Positions 1 to 9,370 of a DNA stretch of 64,000 nucleotides are shown here, one piece after another; positions within the stretch are counted from its first letter, which is position 1; every line of letters begins with the position of its first letter. Source of the DNA: Ascarosepion bandense (lineage: Eukaryota > Mollusca > Cephalopoda > Sepiida > Sepiidae); assembly GCA_037127315.1 (NCBI GenBank), contig JBBBDQ010000750.1, positions 6,279,001 through 6,343,000 on the forward strand, read 5' to 3'. Position numbers and translations under genes: made by a program. The notes beneath the pieces were generated by a model that saw only the letters and a list, made by a program, of their open reading frames with translations, was not told the origin of the DNA and made no database searches.

Positions 1-410
1 TCGAAAGTTCAGGAATAATGTTCTTAGTATTAGGGTTAGTTCAGGAATAGTTCGAAAGTTCAGGAATAATGTTCTTAGTATTAGGGTTAGTTCAGGAATA
101 GTTCGAAAGTTCAGGAATAATGTTCTTAGTTAGGGTTAGTTCAGGAATTAGGGTTGAAAGTTCAGGAATAATGTTCTTAGTATTAGGGTTAGTTCAGGAA
201 TAATGTTCTTGTATTAGGGTTAAAGTTCGGAATAGGAAATTCAGGAATGTTCTTAGTATTAGGGTTAGTTCAGGAATAATGTTCTTAGTATTAGGGTTAG
301 TTCAGGAATAATGTTCTTAGTATTAGGGTTAGTTCAGGAATAATGTTCTTAGTATTAGGGTTAGTTCAGGAATAGTTCGAAAGTTCAGGAATAATGTTCT
401 TAGTATTAGG
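1..410. repeat. 32-bp tandem satellite containing TTAGGGTTAG
   Basis: About a dozen head-to-tail units run from the window edge to about 410. The core unit is 32 bases (agttcaggaataatgttctt plus agtattagggtt). Several copies carry a 'ttcgaaag' insertion or a deletion, so the array is only moderately uniform. Every full unit contains TTAGGGTTAG, two partial telomere-like hexamers, but never a true (TTAGGG)n run. The left end lies outside the window. Confidence 0.9.
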
Positions 411-708
411 TGTACAGAAGATAGAATTTGAATAGCAGAGTGAGTTGGGCATTATGACTCTTAGCAGTTTTTTTTTTTTTTGTCATGTTGTTGATCTGAT
501 GAATGTCTGCTCCAACTAACTAGTTTTACGCGGCAAAATGTTTATATAGGGGGTTTAAACACCCTCACAAATTGGCGGTAAAAAGATTGCTCACTTACCT
601 TTAATTCGATTGGCTATCTCGGCCCAATCAACAGGCAGCTTACATTTATTCAAATACAAAATGATTACATACTGAAATTAGTACATGCAATTACGTGTGT
701 GCATAAGT

Positions 709-756
<48 letters not shown>

Positions 757-1020
757 TTCCACACTAGCATAGCCATCGAGAATTTGTAAATTGCTTTCGT
801 TAAGTGAAAAGATGAACATTATGGACATCAAGTAAAGAACAAATTGTCATATTGCACCTAAACCAGATCTCCAGTAAGAATAAATCTTCTATCATATAAC
901 TTTAATTAAAGTATATTGTCATTATTGTTCTATTTTATTATTATCTATAGTTGTTGTTTCTTTATTATTCCAAATAAGATCTATGATACGAACAAGTTTT
1001 CTATCACTTTTTAGTACAGT
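411..1020. other. Non-coding stretch with (GT)n microsatellite
   Basis: No gene is visible. A T run lies near 470-481 and a perfect (GT)n tract of about 22 repeats at 711-755. The rest is AT-rich unique-looking sequence leading into the SINE at 1021. Confidence 0.7.
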
Positions 1021-1329
1021 ATGTGTGTTGTGGTGCAGTGGATATCGGCTCAGAATGAGAAATTGGGTAGCCGAGTTCAAATTCCAGTTGATTTCATTGC
1101 ATTCACTTACGCACAAATACCCTTGGGAAAGGTATTAATCTGTCTCTTCCTTCCAGTTATGGGTTAAATAACAGGACAGATTGGGTTCTATAGCCTTGGT
1201 CAGCAACCAGTCTACCACAGAAAGCAATGGCAACCTACTGCGGGATAATCTTCTGCCCAGTCAGTCATGTCTCTTTCGAGACATGATCGCCCAACCGTGT
1301 TTCACATATGGCACTTAACTGACTGACTG
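1021..1329 (+). mobile_element. tRNA-derived SINE, full length
   Basis: This is the first of about ten copies of one family in the window. The head carries a pol III A-box-like TGGTGCAGTGG and a B-box-like GAGTTCAAATTCC. The body follows (cacttacgcacaaataccc, then atgggttaaataacaggaca, then agtcatgtctctttcgagac), and the copy ends in a TGAC-repeat tail (cttaactgactgactg). Structure and copy number identify a tRNA-derived SINE. Octopus-type SINEs (OK/OR families) are a plausible match, but I cannot align them here. Confidence 0.88.
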
Positions 1330-1688
1330 TTACTAATCTCTTATTGCAATTACTTTATTGTTTAAAAACCTCAACAAAATGTTAGAAGTTAAGCAAACAT
1401 GTTCCTCAATTGACAGACTCTGCTTCAAAGTAGATCGTTTTTATTCACTCTGTTGTCCACAGATGTACACTAAGAAAGCAAAACTAAAAATCAAGTCTGC
1501 ACAGAGGCTCCAAACTTCACACTAAGCTCATTAAACAAATTCCCCTTAAAAGAAAAAAATAAGAAAAATACAATATAAAACATGCCAATCCTAAATGTGG
1601 CTATCAAAGCAAAAACACAAAAAAATAATGAGTCATGACCCAACCCATCTGATTTAGACAATCGTGGTAAATGGACAAGATGGCGATA
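1330..1688. other. Non-coding, nothing recognised
   Basis: AT-rich DNA between a SINE and a MITE. I see no coding exon, RNA gene or ordered repeat. Confidence 0.6.
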
Positions 1689-1857
1689 CAGTGTAACCCT
1701 GCTATAAGAGAGTTGTTGGGACCGGATAAAAGTTCTCTTATATCCGTGTTTATCTTATATCTGGGTTGGTCTATTTTATATACATTACCACAGGCTCTAA
1801 TTTGTGACCAGATAAAATATCTTATATCCGGGTTTCCCTTATATCCAGGTTACACTG
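1689..1857. mobile_element. pogo/Tigger-type MITE (169 bp)
   Basis: The ends are inverted repeats, CAGTGTAACCCTGCTATAAG on the left and (inverted) CAGTGTAACCTGGATATAAG on the right, each abutting a TA that looks like the target duplication (1687-1688 and 1858-1859). The interior repeats 'cttatatccgggtt'-like words in both orientations and has no open frame worth keeping. TIRs starting CAGT.GAACC with TA duplications are typical of pogo/Tigger non-autonomous elements; the subfamily is inference. Confidence 0.75.
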
Positions 1858-2292
1858 TATAACCACTAATGACCTCGATCAACTAATAGAAGCATTAACT
1901 CAAGGACATACCAGCACACCCCTTCCTCCAAGTCACTTCCCTTGTCCACAAAAAATATTCTGCCTGATCTAAAATGGAAATACAAAAAATAACATTTCTT
2001 ATCTTTTTCCTTTTTGCCTCACCGCAGTACTTTTTGCTTCATTTGTACTCTTGAACTATCATACGCATGTTTATAACCTCATGAACTTATGCAAATTAAC
2101 ATCAGATCGCATTTAAGCATTTGGCTTTCTGATCTATGCAAAAAAAAAATATTTTCAGAAAAGATATTCACTGGTAATGAAAATTGTAGCTAAATACAGG
2201 ATAACGTTTAACATGTTCAATATCGTAACTTTAATGAAATGTTCTTCTCTGTCAAGGGGAATTATTATGAAACCTGGATTAACTACTATTGC
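1858..2292. other. Non-coding, nothing recognised
   Basis: AT-rich DNA with no supported gene or repeat, apart from short A and T runs. Confidence 0.6.
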
Positions 2293-2495
2293 ATGTTACA
2301 GTGAGCAAATGGCTAGTTTGAATTGCACATAACAAGGAGAAAACATTTTGATAGATATAAAGATGTTACAGTGAACAACTGATTACACATTAGAACAAAG
2401 AGAAAACATTTTGATGGGCAAAGATGTTACAGTGAGCAACTGGCTAGTTTGAATTACACCTCAGAATAAAGAGAAAATATTTTGGTGGACAAGAA
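2293..2495. repeat. Three-copy tandem repeat, about 60-70 bp unit
   Basis: Each unit starts with gatgttacagtgagcaa and ends with agagaaaacattttgat. Units begin near 2293, 2363 and 2422. The copies differ by small indels, so the array is old. Confidence 0.75.
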
Positions 2496-2559
2496 AGATG
2501 AGGGTGATATTGCTGCATCCTATTTGTCCTTAAGTTGCAAATGCTGGAGAAAAATAATT

Positions 2560-2775
2560 GTGAATTTATAAAAGGGAGTGACTTGTAAGACTTGGAAGGA
2601 CTTGGCAATCCAGTGTGAAATTCAAAAGGACTATATAAATGATAAATGTCAGTCAAGACACACAGATGCGATCCGAGAGACAAAAGAACTAAAATGTAGC
2701 CAACTTCAAATCAACCCGGAGATAAGGTCAGGTTGCACCTTGTTCTCTTTCTGCAGGGATTCACCTCTTCCTTGA
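2560..2775 (+). repeat. Dispersed repeat, second copy at 31505-31715
   Basis: This segment and 31505-31715 share the same order of blocks: ggactatataaatga, then aactaaaatgta, then an aaggtc..gc..c.ttgttctctttct end. Each lies close to a LINE fragment (2820 and 30690), so it may be LINE-associated sequence. No protein is recognised in it. Confidence 0.6.
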
Positions 2776-2819
2776 ATTTCCTAATATTCAATATTATTTT
2801 TTGCTCCCACTTTTACATT

Positions 2820-3400
2820 TTATTACTGATGCTCACAAAACGAAACATACTTAACATCAGGAAAAGACAGCTGACGTTTCTGGGATGCGTAATGAAGAAG
2901 AAAGGCTTGGAGAATCTAATACAGTACAAATAGAGGAAAAGAGAGACAGGAAAAAACAACATAAGACATATTTGATGGGCTTGAGCAAGCGGATGGCAGA
3001 GCAGACATTAGGAGAGAACCCTGCAGTGGATAGCATTAATAAAACCTAACTAGAATACTGAAGAAAAACTGCTCAATTATAGATGATACTTGTTTGCATT
3101 TTATCTTCAATGTAGGCCACCAGTTAATAATAATGTGAACATATAGACGAGGAGATGGAAGGGAAAAATGTTACTTGAAATGCCCGTGACAAGGCATCAT
3201 TTAAGTAGAAAACAAGTTCCTATTTGAAACAATATGCAACAAAGGGTTAACCTTTGTTGCATATTGGTTACAATTGTAGCCAATATGCAACAAATGGTTA
3301 ATATGATAAAAATATGGCAAGAGAAAAGGTGTTAAGAGCTATAAAAGATAGGATAATGAGGAGGGCCATGATCGCCTACGTCCAGAAGAGACATAACACA
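2820..3400 (+). pseudogene. LINE reverse-transcriptase C-terminal fragment
   Basis: Translation gives RQLTFLGCVMKKKGLENL near 2860-2920, then GWQSRH-like sequence. Near 3325-3400 it gives VLRAIKDRIMRRAMIAYVQK followed by a stop. This order is the far C-terminus of the common animal endonuclease/RT LINE polyprotein (RQL.FLGH.MR.EGLENL ... W..MIA). Stops and deletions make it dead, and neither the endonuclease nor the RT palm is present. Confidence 0.75.
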
Positions 3401-3610
3401 TAATTGTAATAATTCTATTTTTTTTTCTTTTAATTAAAATAAAAAAATATTTAATTAAAAAAAATAAGTAAATAAAGAATGATAACAAATTTTTACTCTG
3501 CTTAAACACTGTACCTTATTCGTTATGTGCCTTGTCCCTTCAGGACGTAGGTGATCATGGCCCTCCACGTTATCCTATCCTTTGTAGCTCTTAACACCTT
3601 TTCTCTTGCT
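3015..3610. repeat. Segmental duplication, copy 1
   Basis: Runs from gcagtggatagcattaataa to the inverted LINE end. It matches 3713-4575 in direct orientation, including the caatatgcaacaaagg hairpin, the LINE terminal segment and the AT-rich centre. Copy 2 is interrupted by a LINE 3' end at 3828-4182 that copy 1 lacks. Confidence 0.8.
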
Positions 3611-3712
3611 ATATTTGTCTCATATTAAAAATGAAAATCGGTAATAAAATGAAAAACTGGAGTAAAAAATAACATTGAATATTAGGAAATTCAAGGAAGA
3701 GGTGAATCCTTG

Positions 3713-4575
3713 CAGTTGATAGCATTAATAAAACCTAACTAGAATACTGAAGAAAAACTGCTAAAATATAGATGACACTTGTTTTCACTTTATCTTCAAT
3801 GTAGGCCACCAGTTAATAATGTTGTAGACTTGCACTAACCGCCTGTGGAACTCGCTTCCATATTCTTGCTTTCCTGACGGCTACAACCTCCAGAAATTTA
3901 AATGCAATGTCAATACTCATCTCTTAAACACTTGACTCTAGTTCTTTCACCACCCCGTATATCCTTTCCTTTCTCTCCACCTTTGCAACTGTCATCACAT
4001 CTGTATTCCCATCTTTCTCTTGCTCCTTTCTAACTGGTTCGTCTTTCTCTTCACTCTCCTCCTATCTAATCTTTTTACTCTTATGTAGCCCCCTAATCTT
4101 TTTACTCTTATGTAGCCCCCTGCACATCAGTGGTGTTACCACCTTGCTTGGGGTGATACGATTAATAAAAATAAATAAATATAGACGAAGAGATGGAAGG
4201 GAAAAATGTTACTTTAAATGCTTGTGACAAGCAGAAAACAATATGCAACAAAGGGTTAACCTTTATTGCATATTGGTTACAATTGGAACCAATATGCAAG
4301 AGAAAAGGTGTTAAGAGCTATAAAGGATAGGATAATGTGGAGGGCCATGATCGCCTACGTCCAGAAGGGACATAACACATAATTGTAATAATTCTATTTT
4401 TTTTTCTTTTAATTAAATGAAAAAAATATTTTTTAAAAATATTTAATTAAAAGAGAAAAGAATAAGGAATGATAACAAGTTTTTACCCTGCTTAAACACT
4501 GTACCTTATTTTTTATGTGCCTTGTCTCTTCAGGACGTAGGTGATCATGGCCCTCTACATTCTTCTATCCCTTGC
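3713..4575. repeat. Segmental duplication, copy 2
   Basis: Direct copy of 3015-3610. Similarity stops at ccagttaataat (about 3826) and resumes at atagacgaagagatggaagg (4184). The material between is the inserted LINE tail. The hairpin copy has one mismatch (ctttattgcatattg), so the two copies have drifted. Confidence 0.8.
3828..4182 (+). mobile_element. LINE 3' end inserted in duplicated block
   Basis: Carries the family's terminal signature: coding-like GTTGTAGACTTGCACTAACC then ggaactcgcttccata, a pyrimidine-rich middle, and the end tagccccctgcacatcagtg then ttgcttggggtgatacgatt, closing in an (ATAA)n tail. The same 3' end occurs near 18330, 20165, 20440, 20905, 49165, 51680 and 54838. A shared 3' end with a short-repeat tail suggests a CR1/L2-like LINE; the clade is inference. 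Confidence 0.75.
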
Positions 4576-4589
4576 AAATCTTAACACTT

Positions 4590-4765
4590 TTTCATTTGTT
4601 ATTTCCATCAAAACCTGCCATGCCATCCACTTGCCCAGCAAGTATGTCACGTACTACTTTGCTTCGTCTCTCTTTTCCTCTTCTTGTCCTGTGAGTATCA
4701 GATTCTCCAAGCCCTCCTTCCTTGTTATGTGTTCTAAAACTGAGGTAGTAATGGTCAAAAAACAT
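4590..4765 (-). pseudogene. LINE C-terminal fragment
   Basis: The minus-strand translation contains EHITRKEGLENLILTGQ followed by a charged stretch and GKWMAWQ. This is the same LINE C-terminal block as at 2860-2920, in inverted orientation. It is too short to be functional. Confidence 0.7.
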
Positions 4766-5460
4766 GAAAAACAGTGTAAGATACAAGTTTGAGCCTTGGA
4801 AGTTATTTCTACAGGTTTAGTTTGACGCTCTCTGCTCAAATATATCAACTCACACATTTGCAAGAAAATGTGACAATAATAAGATAAATTAACACTAGTA
4901 TTTATATAATAATAGTTAAAAGGTTTCATCTAAAAAGCAACAATAATAAGATGGAGTAAAGTAGTAATAAAATAGTATTTTAAAAGAATATAATCATTTT
5001 AATAATAATCATAAAAATAATGAAAATGCTTCATCTAAAGAGCAACAATAAGATGAAGTAAAACTAGTAATAAAATAATAACATTAATAAGAAGTGATAT
5101 TGCAGTAGACCACCTTATCAAATTTTCTCCCAAACATTGTGAGTTCTAGTATAACAAATAAATATAATTAAGATGAAAGAAAAATAGAAAATTAATAATA
5201 AAGATGCTTATTTCTGAAATTTGGACAACTTAAGACTGTTATATATAAACATATACACACATTTAAAGAAAGAAGTTGTCACTCAACTATGATGATTACT
5301 TAAATGGTCAGAGAATTTAAAACAAGGTGAGTATTTTAATAATAAAAAGCAACAAAAATGAGATGAAAGATTAACTAATCCAAAATTAATAATAATGAAA
5401 ATGCTTCATCTAAGAAATTCAGACAATACCAAAAACTGCTCAAATTTTTCCCAGGACATA
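4766..5460. other. AT-rich DNA with a degenerate ~100-bp repeat
   Basis: No gene is seen. The words cttcatctaaagagcaacaa and aagatgaagtaaa recur near 4926, 5026 and 5340-5415, suggesting an old tandem repeat of about 100 bases that has largely decayed. Confidence 0.5.
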
Positions 5461-5764
5461 GTCAGTCAGTTAAGTGCCATATGTGATACATGCTTGGGCA
5501 ATCATGTCACGAAAGAGATATGACTAACTGGGTAGATTTTCCCATCGTAGGTTACTACTTTCTGCGGTAGTCTGGTTGCCAACCAAGACTACAAAATTTA
5601 ATCTATCCTGCTATTTAACCCATAGCTGGAGAGATAAGAGATGGGTTCATACCCTTACTGAGGGTATTTGTGCATATGTGAATGCAGCGAATTCAACTGG
5701 AATTTGAACTCGACTCTCCAATCTCTCATTCCAAGCTAATGTCCACTGCACCACCTGCACATCC
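5461..5764 (-). mobile_element. tRNA-derived SINE, minus strand
   Basis: Reverse-oriented member of the family at 1021: the TGAC tail complement (gtcagtcagttaagtgccat) is at the left, and the B-box complement (ggaatttgaactcga) and head (ccactgcaccacctgcacat) are at the right. Nearly full length, moderately diverged. Confidence 0.85.
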
Positions 5765-5827
5765 AACGGAATATAAATTTTCTGTTAAATAAAACAAAAC
5801 TATTGATTTTTTTTGCTATTATATTTC

Positions 5828-6007
5828 ACTAGCAGTATAGCCCGGTGTTGCTTGGGTGTAATGAAAGCTTTAAAACTAATCCATAGTCCTGGAGCTCAGA
5901 CTCCGCCTCAAGAATATTTGTGTGAAGTTTGGTGAGAATCGGATAAAAATTGTGGATTTGTATAAAGGACATACAGACAGATAAACAGACACACACAAAC
6001 TTCTTGC

Positions 6008-6039
<32 letters not shown>

Positions 6040-6296
6040 CTATCGATTTTCTGCACTATTGTAAGAACTGCAACATTGAAACTTCTGAATATTGTTTCTT
6101 ATGTCTTTGTCTATGAGTGTATCAAATTTGATTAAAATCGGACCACTCCTTCTATAACCCAATTTTTTCGATTATTGATATTTATTGGGGGTACCTCGAC
6201 ACAAAACCTAGCTAAGAACACTCGCAGACGCTTATAGTACAACTGTGTAAATTTTCAAGAAAATCAGTTCAGCCATTTCGGAGTCTATAGGTAACA

Positions 6297-6337
<41 letters not shown>

Positions 6338-6372
6338 ACAAAGTTCCATTTATATATAAGTTTAGATTTAGA
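5828..6372 (+). mobile_element. Dispersed element 'actagcagtatagcccgg', copy 1
   Basis: Begins actagcagtatagcccggtg, passes a (TA)n tract at 6014-6040, the words gattttctgcactattgtaa and cggaccactccttctat, and a (CA)n tract at 6297-6333. It ends aagttccatttatatataag. Other copies are at 8219, 21645 (minus) and 34044. The stretch around aaaatcagttcagccatttc, followed by a microsatellite, resembles dispersed repeats seen in many invertebrate genomes. The class is not certain and no coding capacity is seen. Confidence 0.75.
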
Positions 6373-7142
6373 TGTTTTTTGGTAATTATTTAGCAGTGTT
6401 CAGTCTCAAATTCCTAAGACTAAGATTGAGAGGCACTTGTAAAATACATGTTATCGGCATCCAAAGTGAAATCAATAAGCTGAGTTCAAATTCTGATCAA
6501 GTCTGTTGTGTCCCATTCTGCTCTGATGCCTCTAGAAATACATGAATTCATCTTGTTTCCCAGCCCAGTTATAGGGTAAATAGCCTAGAAGACTGGACTC
6601 TATAGCCTTAAGTAGTAGCCTGTCATAGCAATTAACAGATAAAAAAAGAAAAGGAAGCTGAAGAGAGCCATGATCGCATACATCCTAAAGGGACATTACA
6701 TTAAAAATAGATTATATTCTATAGTTTTGGATGTTTTTACTTAAATTTCCTGCAGTGATCTAAGTCCAAAAGATTTTTATGGATCACGTCACCTTTGGTT
6801 TTTCATAGTAATATTGTAAAAGTAATATATTTGATTGAACAAGTTACATTTGGAAATTAAAAGCTGATTATTGAGTTAATTGATGCTGGTACATAAGTAG
6901 GGCAATGTAAAGATATTGAAGCTCGATGGGAGCATCATATTTTGTCTGGTACACACACATAATTGGGCAGCTTTCTTTCTTGTATGCAGGATTCATTAAA
7001 AATGACAGACAAGGTATTGTGGTTAAGTTTTTTATGTAATTTTTCATGCGATCTTATGATTTTTTTTTTCCTTTTGAGGATATAAATTACATAAAAATAC
7101 ATAAATTACATAAAAATACATAAATTACATAAAAATTGTCCA
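6373..7142. other. Non-coding with eroded repeat pieces
   Basis: 6478-6625 looks like a very diverged member of the SINE family (gctgagttcaaattctgat, then agttatagggtaaatagcc). 6660-6698 matches the LINE C-terminal segment ending MIA (gagccatgatcgcatacatc). 7081-7137 is a short tandem of cataaattacataaaaata. No gene is supported. Confidence 0.5.
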
Positions 7143-7445
7143 AATGTTTTGTTTATCCGAGTGCTTTTGGCTGTACTTTTAGCCATTAACGAGGAAGGAA
7201 GTTATTTTATAATGTATGTAGCGTTATGTTTGTTGTAGAGTAGTCAGCATATGTTATGTACCAAACACGATATCGATATTGTTAGTGTGTTTGTAGCTGA
7301 TATTATTGAGTGTTGGGTTTTACTTTTTTATCAATAATGCCCCGATTATTTTTAGTCTTTTTTTGCATGTGGATGATGCTATGATATTTGTGTTGTCAAC
7401 AAGTATATTCCAGATGGGGTTTGGTAGGTCTCCGTATGTTTTTAA
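7143..7445 (+). repeat. Direct repeat, copy A, upstream of PHD exon
   Basis: Shares with 7880-8172 the ordered words tatgttatgtaccaaacac, gatattattgagtgttgggt, gtggatgatgctatgatatt and ggtttggtaggtct. The copies differ by scattered substitutions and small indels. The PHD-type exon at 7521-7687 lies between them. Confidence 0.8.
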
Positions 7446-7520
7446 ATTATAATTAATCACTAACTTGTACTTAGTGCTTCATGGAAATGTCTTTACTATT
7501 TGTTGTTATTTCTGTTACAG

Positions 7521-7687
7521 GGCTGATGTTATAAGCAATGCTGAACCTTTTCAACCATGCTCTCTAAGCTGTCCTGGGCTGGTAGGCATCCCACCCACAC
7601 TGCACTGTGATATTTGCATGTGTCTCTTTCACATTGCTTGTGTAAATTTTAAAAGACAACGAAGTCCCAAAAGTTTACACCTGTAAG
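7521..7687 (+). pseudogene. PHD-type zinc-finger exon with 1-base frameshift
   Basis: A 167-base exon-like segment bounded by a good acceptor (tttctgttacag) and a consensus donor (AAG|gtgaga). One frame reads AEPFQPCSLSCPG, then GIPPTLHCDICMCLFHIACV. Cys-x2-Cys-x4-His-x2-Cys is exactly the central part of a PHD (C4HC3) finger, with an earlier Cys-x3-Cys pair. After the T4 run at about 7648 the coding sense continues only in another frame (VPKVYTCK, the start of the last Cys pair), so one extra base breaks it. No partner exon is recognised nearby. It is either a decayed exon, an exon captured in a duplicated segment, or a real exon with a sequencing or assembly indel. The parent gene is not recognised. 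Confidence 0.55.
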
Positions 7688-7879
7688 GTGAGATCTTTCA
7701 CTACTTTTTATTTTGTTATCACATCACATGTCTCATTAATATTCTAAATTTTAGTTTTACTTTTATAAGTAAGCGTCTGATACATTTAGATGTTGTAAAA
7801 TACTTATTTTTGTTATCTTCTGCCTGACTTGCTTTATTTAACACTATAATCTTCATCTTCATTTTTGTTATAGAACTGT

Positions 7880-8172
7880 ATGAAAGATGAACACCTTTTT
7901 TGAGGATGAATGTTATTTTATGTGTAATAGAATGTAAGTGGTATTATGTATTATGTATAATGTACAGTAGTGGTATGTGTTATGTACCAAACACAGTAAA
8001 CATGTTTCTAGCAAGTTCATAGTTGATATTATTGAGTGTTGGGTTTCTCCTTTTTATCAATAATGTCTCCATGATTTTTAGTCTTTTTTTGCCTGTGGAT
8101 GATGCTATGATATTTGTGTTGACAATAAGTATGTTCTGGATAGGATTTGGTAGGTCTGTGTGTGTGCTTAAA
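7880..8172 (+). repeat. Direct repeat, copy B, downstream of PHD exon
   Basis: Second copy of the segment at 7143-7445, same orientation, about 730 bases further on. It follows the exon's donor site by about 190 bases. It contains no coding sequence I can support. Confidence 0.8.
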
Positions 8173-8218
8173 TGAGATCAAATTGAGTTATCTATAAATA
8201 ACATATATATATATATAT

Positions 8219-8731
8219 ACTAGCAGTATAGCCCGGTGTTGCTCAGGTGTAATGGAAGCTTTAAAACTAATCCATGGTCCTGGAGCTCAGACTCCGCCTA
8301 AAGAATATTTGTGTGAAGTTTGGTGAGAATCGGATAAAAATTGTGGATTTGTATAAAGGGCAGACAGATAAACAGATACACACACAAACATCTTGCCTTT
8401 TATATATATATATTATCAATTTTCTACACTATTGTAAGAACTGCAATCTTGAAACTTCTGAATATCGTTTCCTATGTCTTTGTCTATGAGTGTATGAAAT
8501 TTGATTAAAATCAGACCACTCCTTCTATACCCCGATTTTTCCAATTATCGATTTTTGATATTTATTGGGGGTACCTCGATACAAAACCTAACTAAGAACA
8601 CTCGCAGACGCTTATAGTACAACTGTGTAAATTTTCAAGAAAATCGGTTCAGCCATTTCGGAGTCTATAGGTAACGGATACACACACACAGACACACACA
8701 AAGTTCCATTTATAAATAAGTTTAGATATAT
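8219..8731 (+). mobile_element. Dispersed element 'actagcagtatagcccgg', copy 2
   Basis: Same layout as 5828-6372 with shorter (TA)n and (CA)n tracts. It starts right after a (TA)n run at 8203-8218 and ends aagttccatttataaataag. The two copies are about 1.9 kb apart in the same orientation. Confidence 0.75.
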
Positions 8732-8852
8732 ATAAAGCATGTGGTGTAGATATAGAAGAATCCAAAGGAGTATCCTGTACATACAGTGGTAGGATAACTC
8801 TAAGAGAGCTCTAAATGTATATGTATATGTATATAAATACATATAGAGCAAA

Positions 8853-9093
8853 TATAAGAAAAAATTTAGGCAGACACGTTATTTCATGGTAAATCGGAAG
8901 TATAGGTCTATTTCAGGCGAACCATTATCAGCTTCCTTCTTTATTGTACAGAAGATTTTACACAAACTTTACACAATTTACAACATTTGTGTAAAATCTT
9001 CTGTACAATAAAGACGGAAGCTGATGATGGTTCACCTGAAATAGGCCCATACTTCCGATTTACCATGAAATAACATATCTGCCTAAATTCTTT

Positions 9094-9099
<6 letters not shown>
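8853..9099. repeat. Near-perfect 114-bp inverted repeat (hairpin)
   Basis: Arms 8853-8966 and 8986-9099 are close reverse complements (outer ends tataagaaaaaatttaggca and its mirror), with a loop of about 19 bases. The right arm runs directly into (TA)n at 9096-9147. No coding sense is likely. It could be a fold-back transposon or a recent inverted duplication. Confidence 0.85.

Positions 9100-9147
<48 letters not shown>
9100..9147. repeat. (TA)n microsatellite
   Basis: About 25 TA repeats directly following the hairpin arm. Confidence 0.9.
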
Positions 9148-9152
<5 letters not shown>

Positions 9153-9253
9153 ACAATAATGCAGAGGATGGCAGTAGACAACCACTACCAAAGGTGTGAA
9201 ATAATGAAAAAGTGCTCAATACAAAATTCAATACAAAGAAAGTAAAGTGAAAA

Positions 9254-9370
9254 TATATACTCAATAATTAGGGATTCAACCGTGAGGTATCATCAGGCAC
9301 AAGGTCCTGATGATACCTCACAATTGAAACCCACGTAGCTAGGTGCTGAATCCTTAATTATTGAGATATA
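9254..9370. repeat. Second inverted repeat, ~45-bp arms
   Basis: ctcaataattagggattcaa and tgaggtatcatcaggac-like sequence on the left recur inverted on the right (gtcctgatgatacctcac, then gaatccttaattattgag). The right arm holds a 15-20 base insertion. It lies about 150 bases from the first hairpin. Confidence 0.75.

Larger units (their letters stand above)
2757..3712. repeat. Large imperfect inverted repeat
   Basis: The left arm (2757-2830, ggattcacctcttccttgaa onward) returns inverted at 3632-3712. Further in, a LINE C-terminus-like segment ending near 3400 on plus is mirrored on minus at 3530-3610 (gacgtaggtgatcatggccc). The two LINE ends therefore lie tail to tail around an AT-rich centre at 3400-3480. 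A separate perfect 16-base hairpin (caatatgcaacaaagg, loop gttaa) sits at 3230-3266. Confidence 0.75.

Noticed and set aside
1..410. Telomere
   Set aside because: TTAGGG occurs only as two partial hexamers inside a 32-bp unit; no perfect TTAGGG array.
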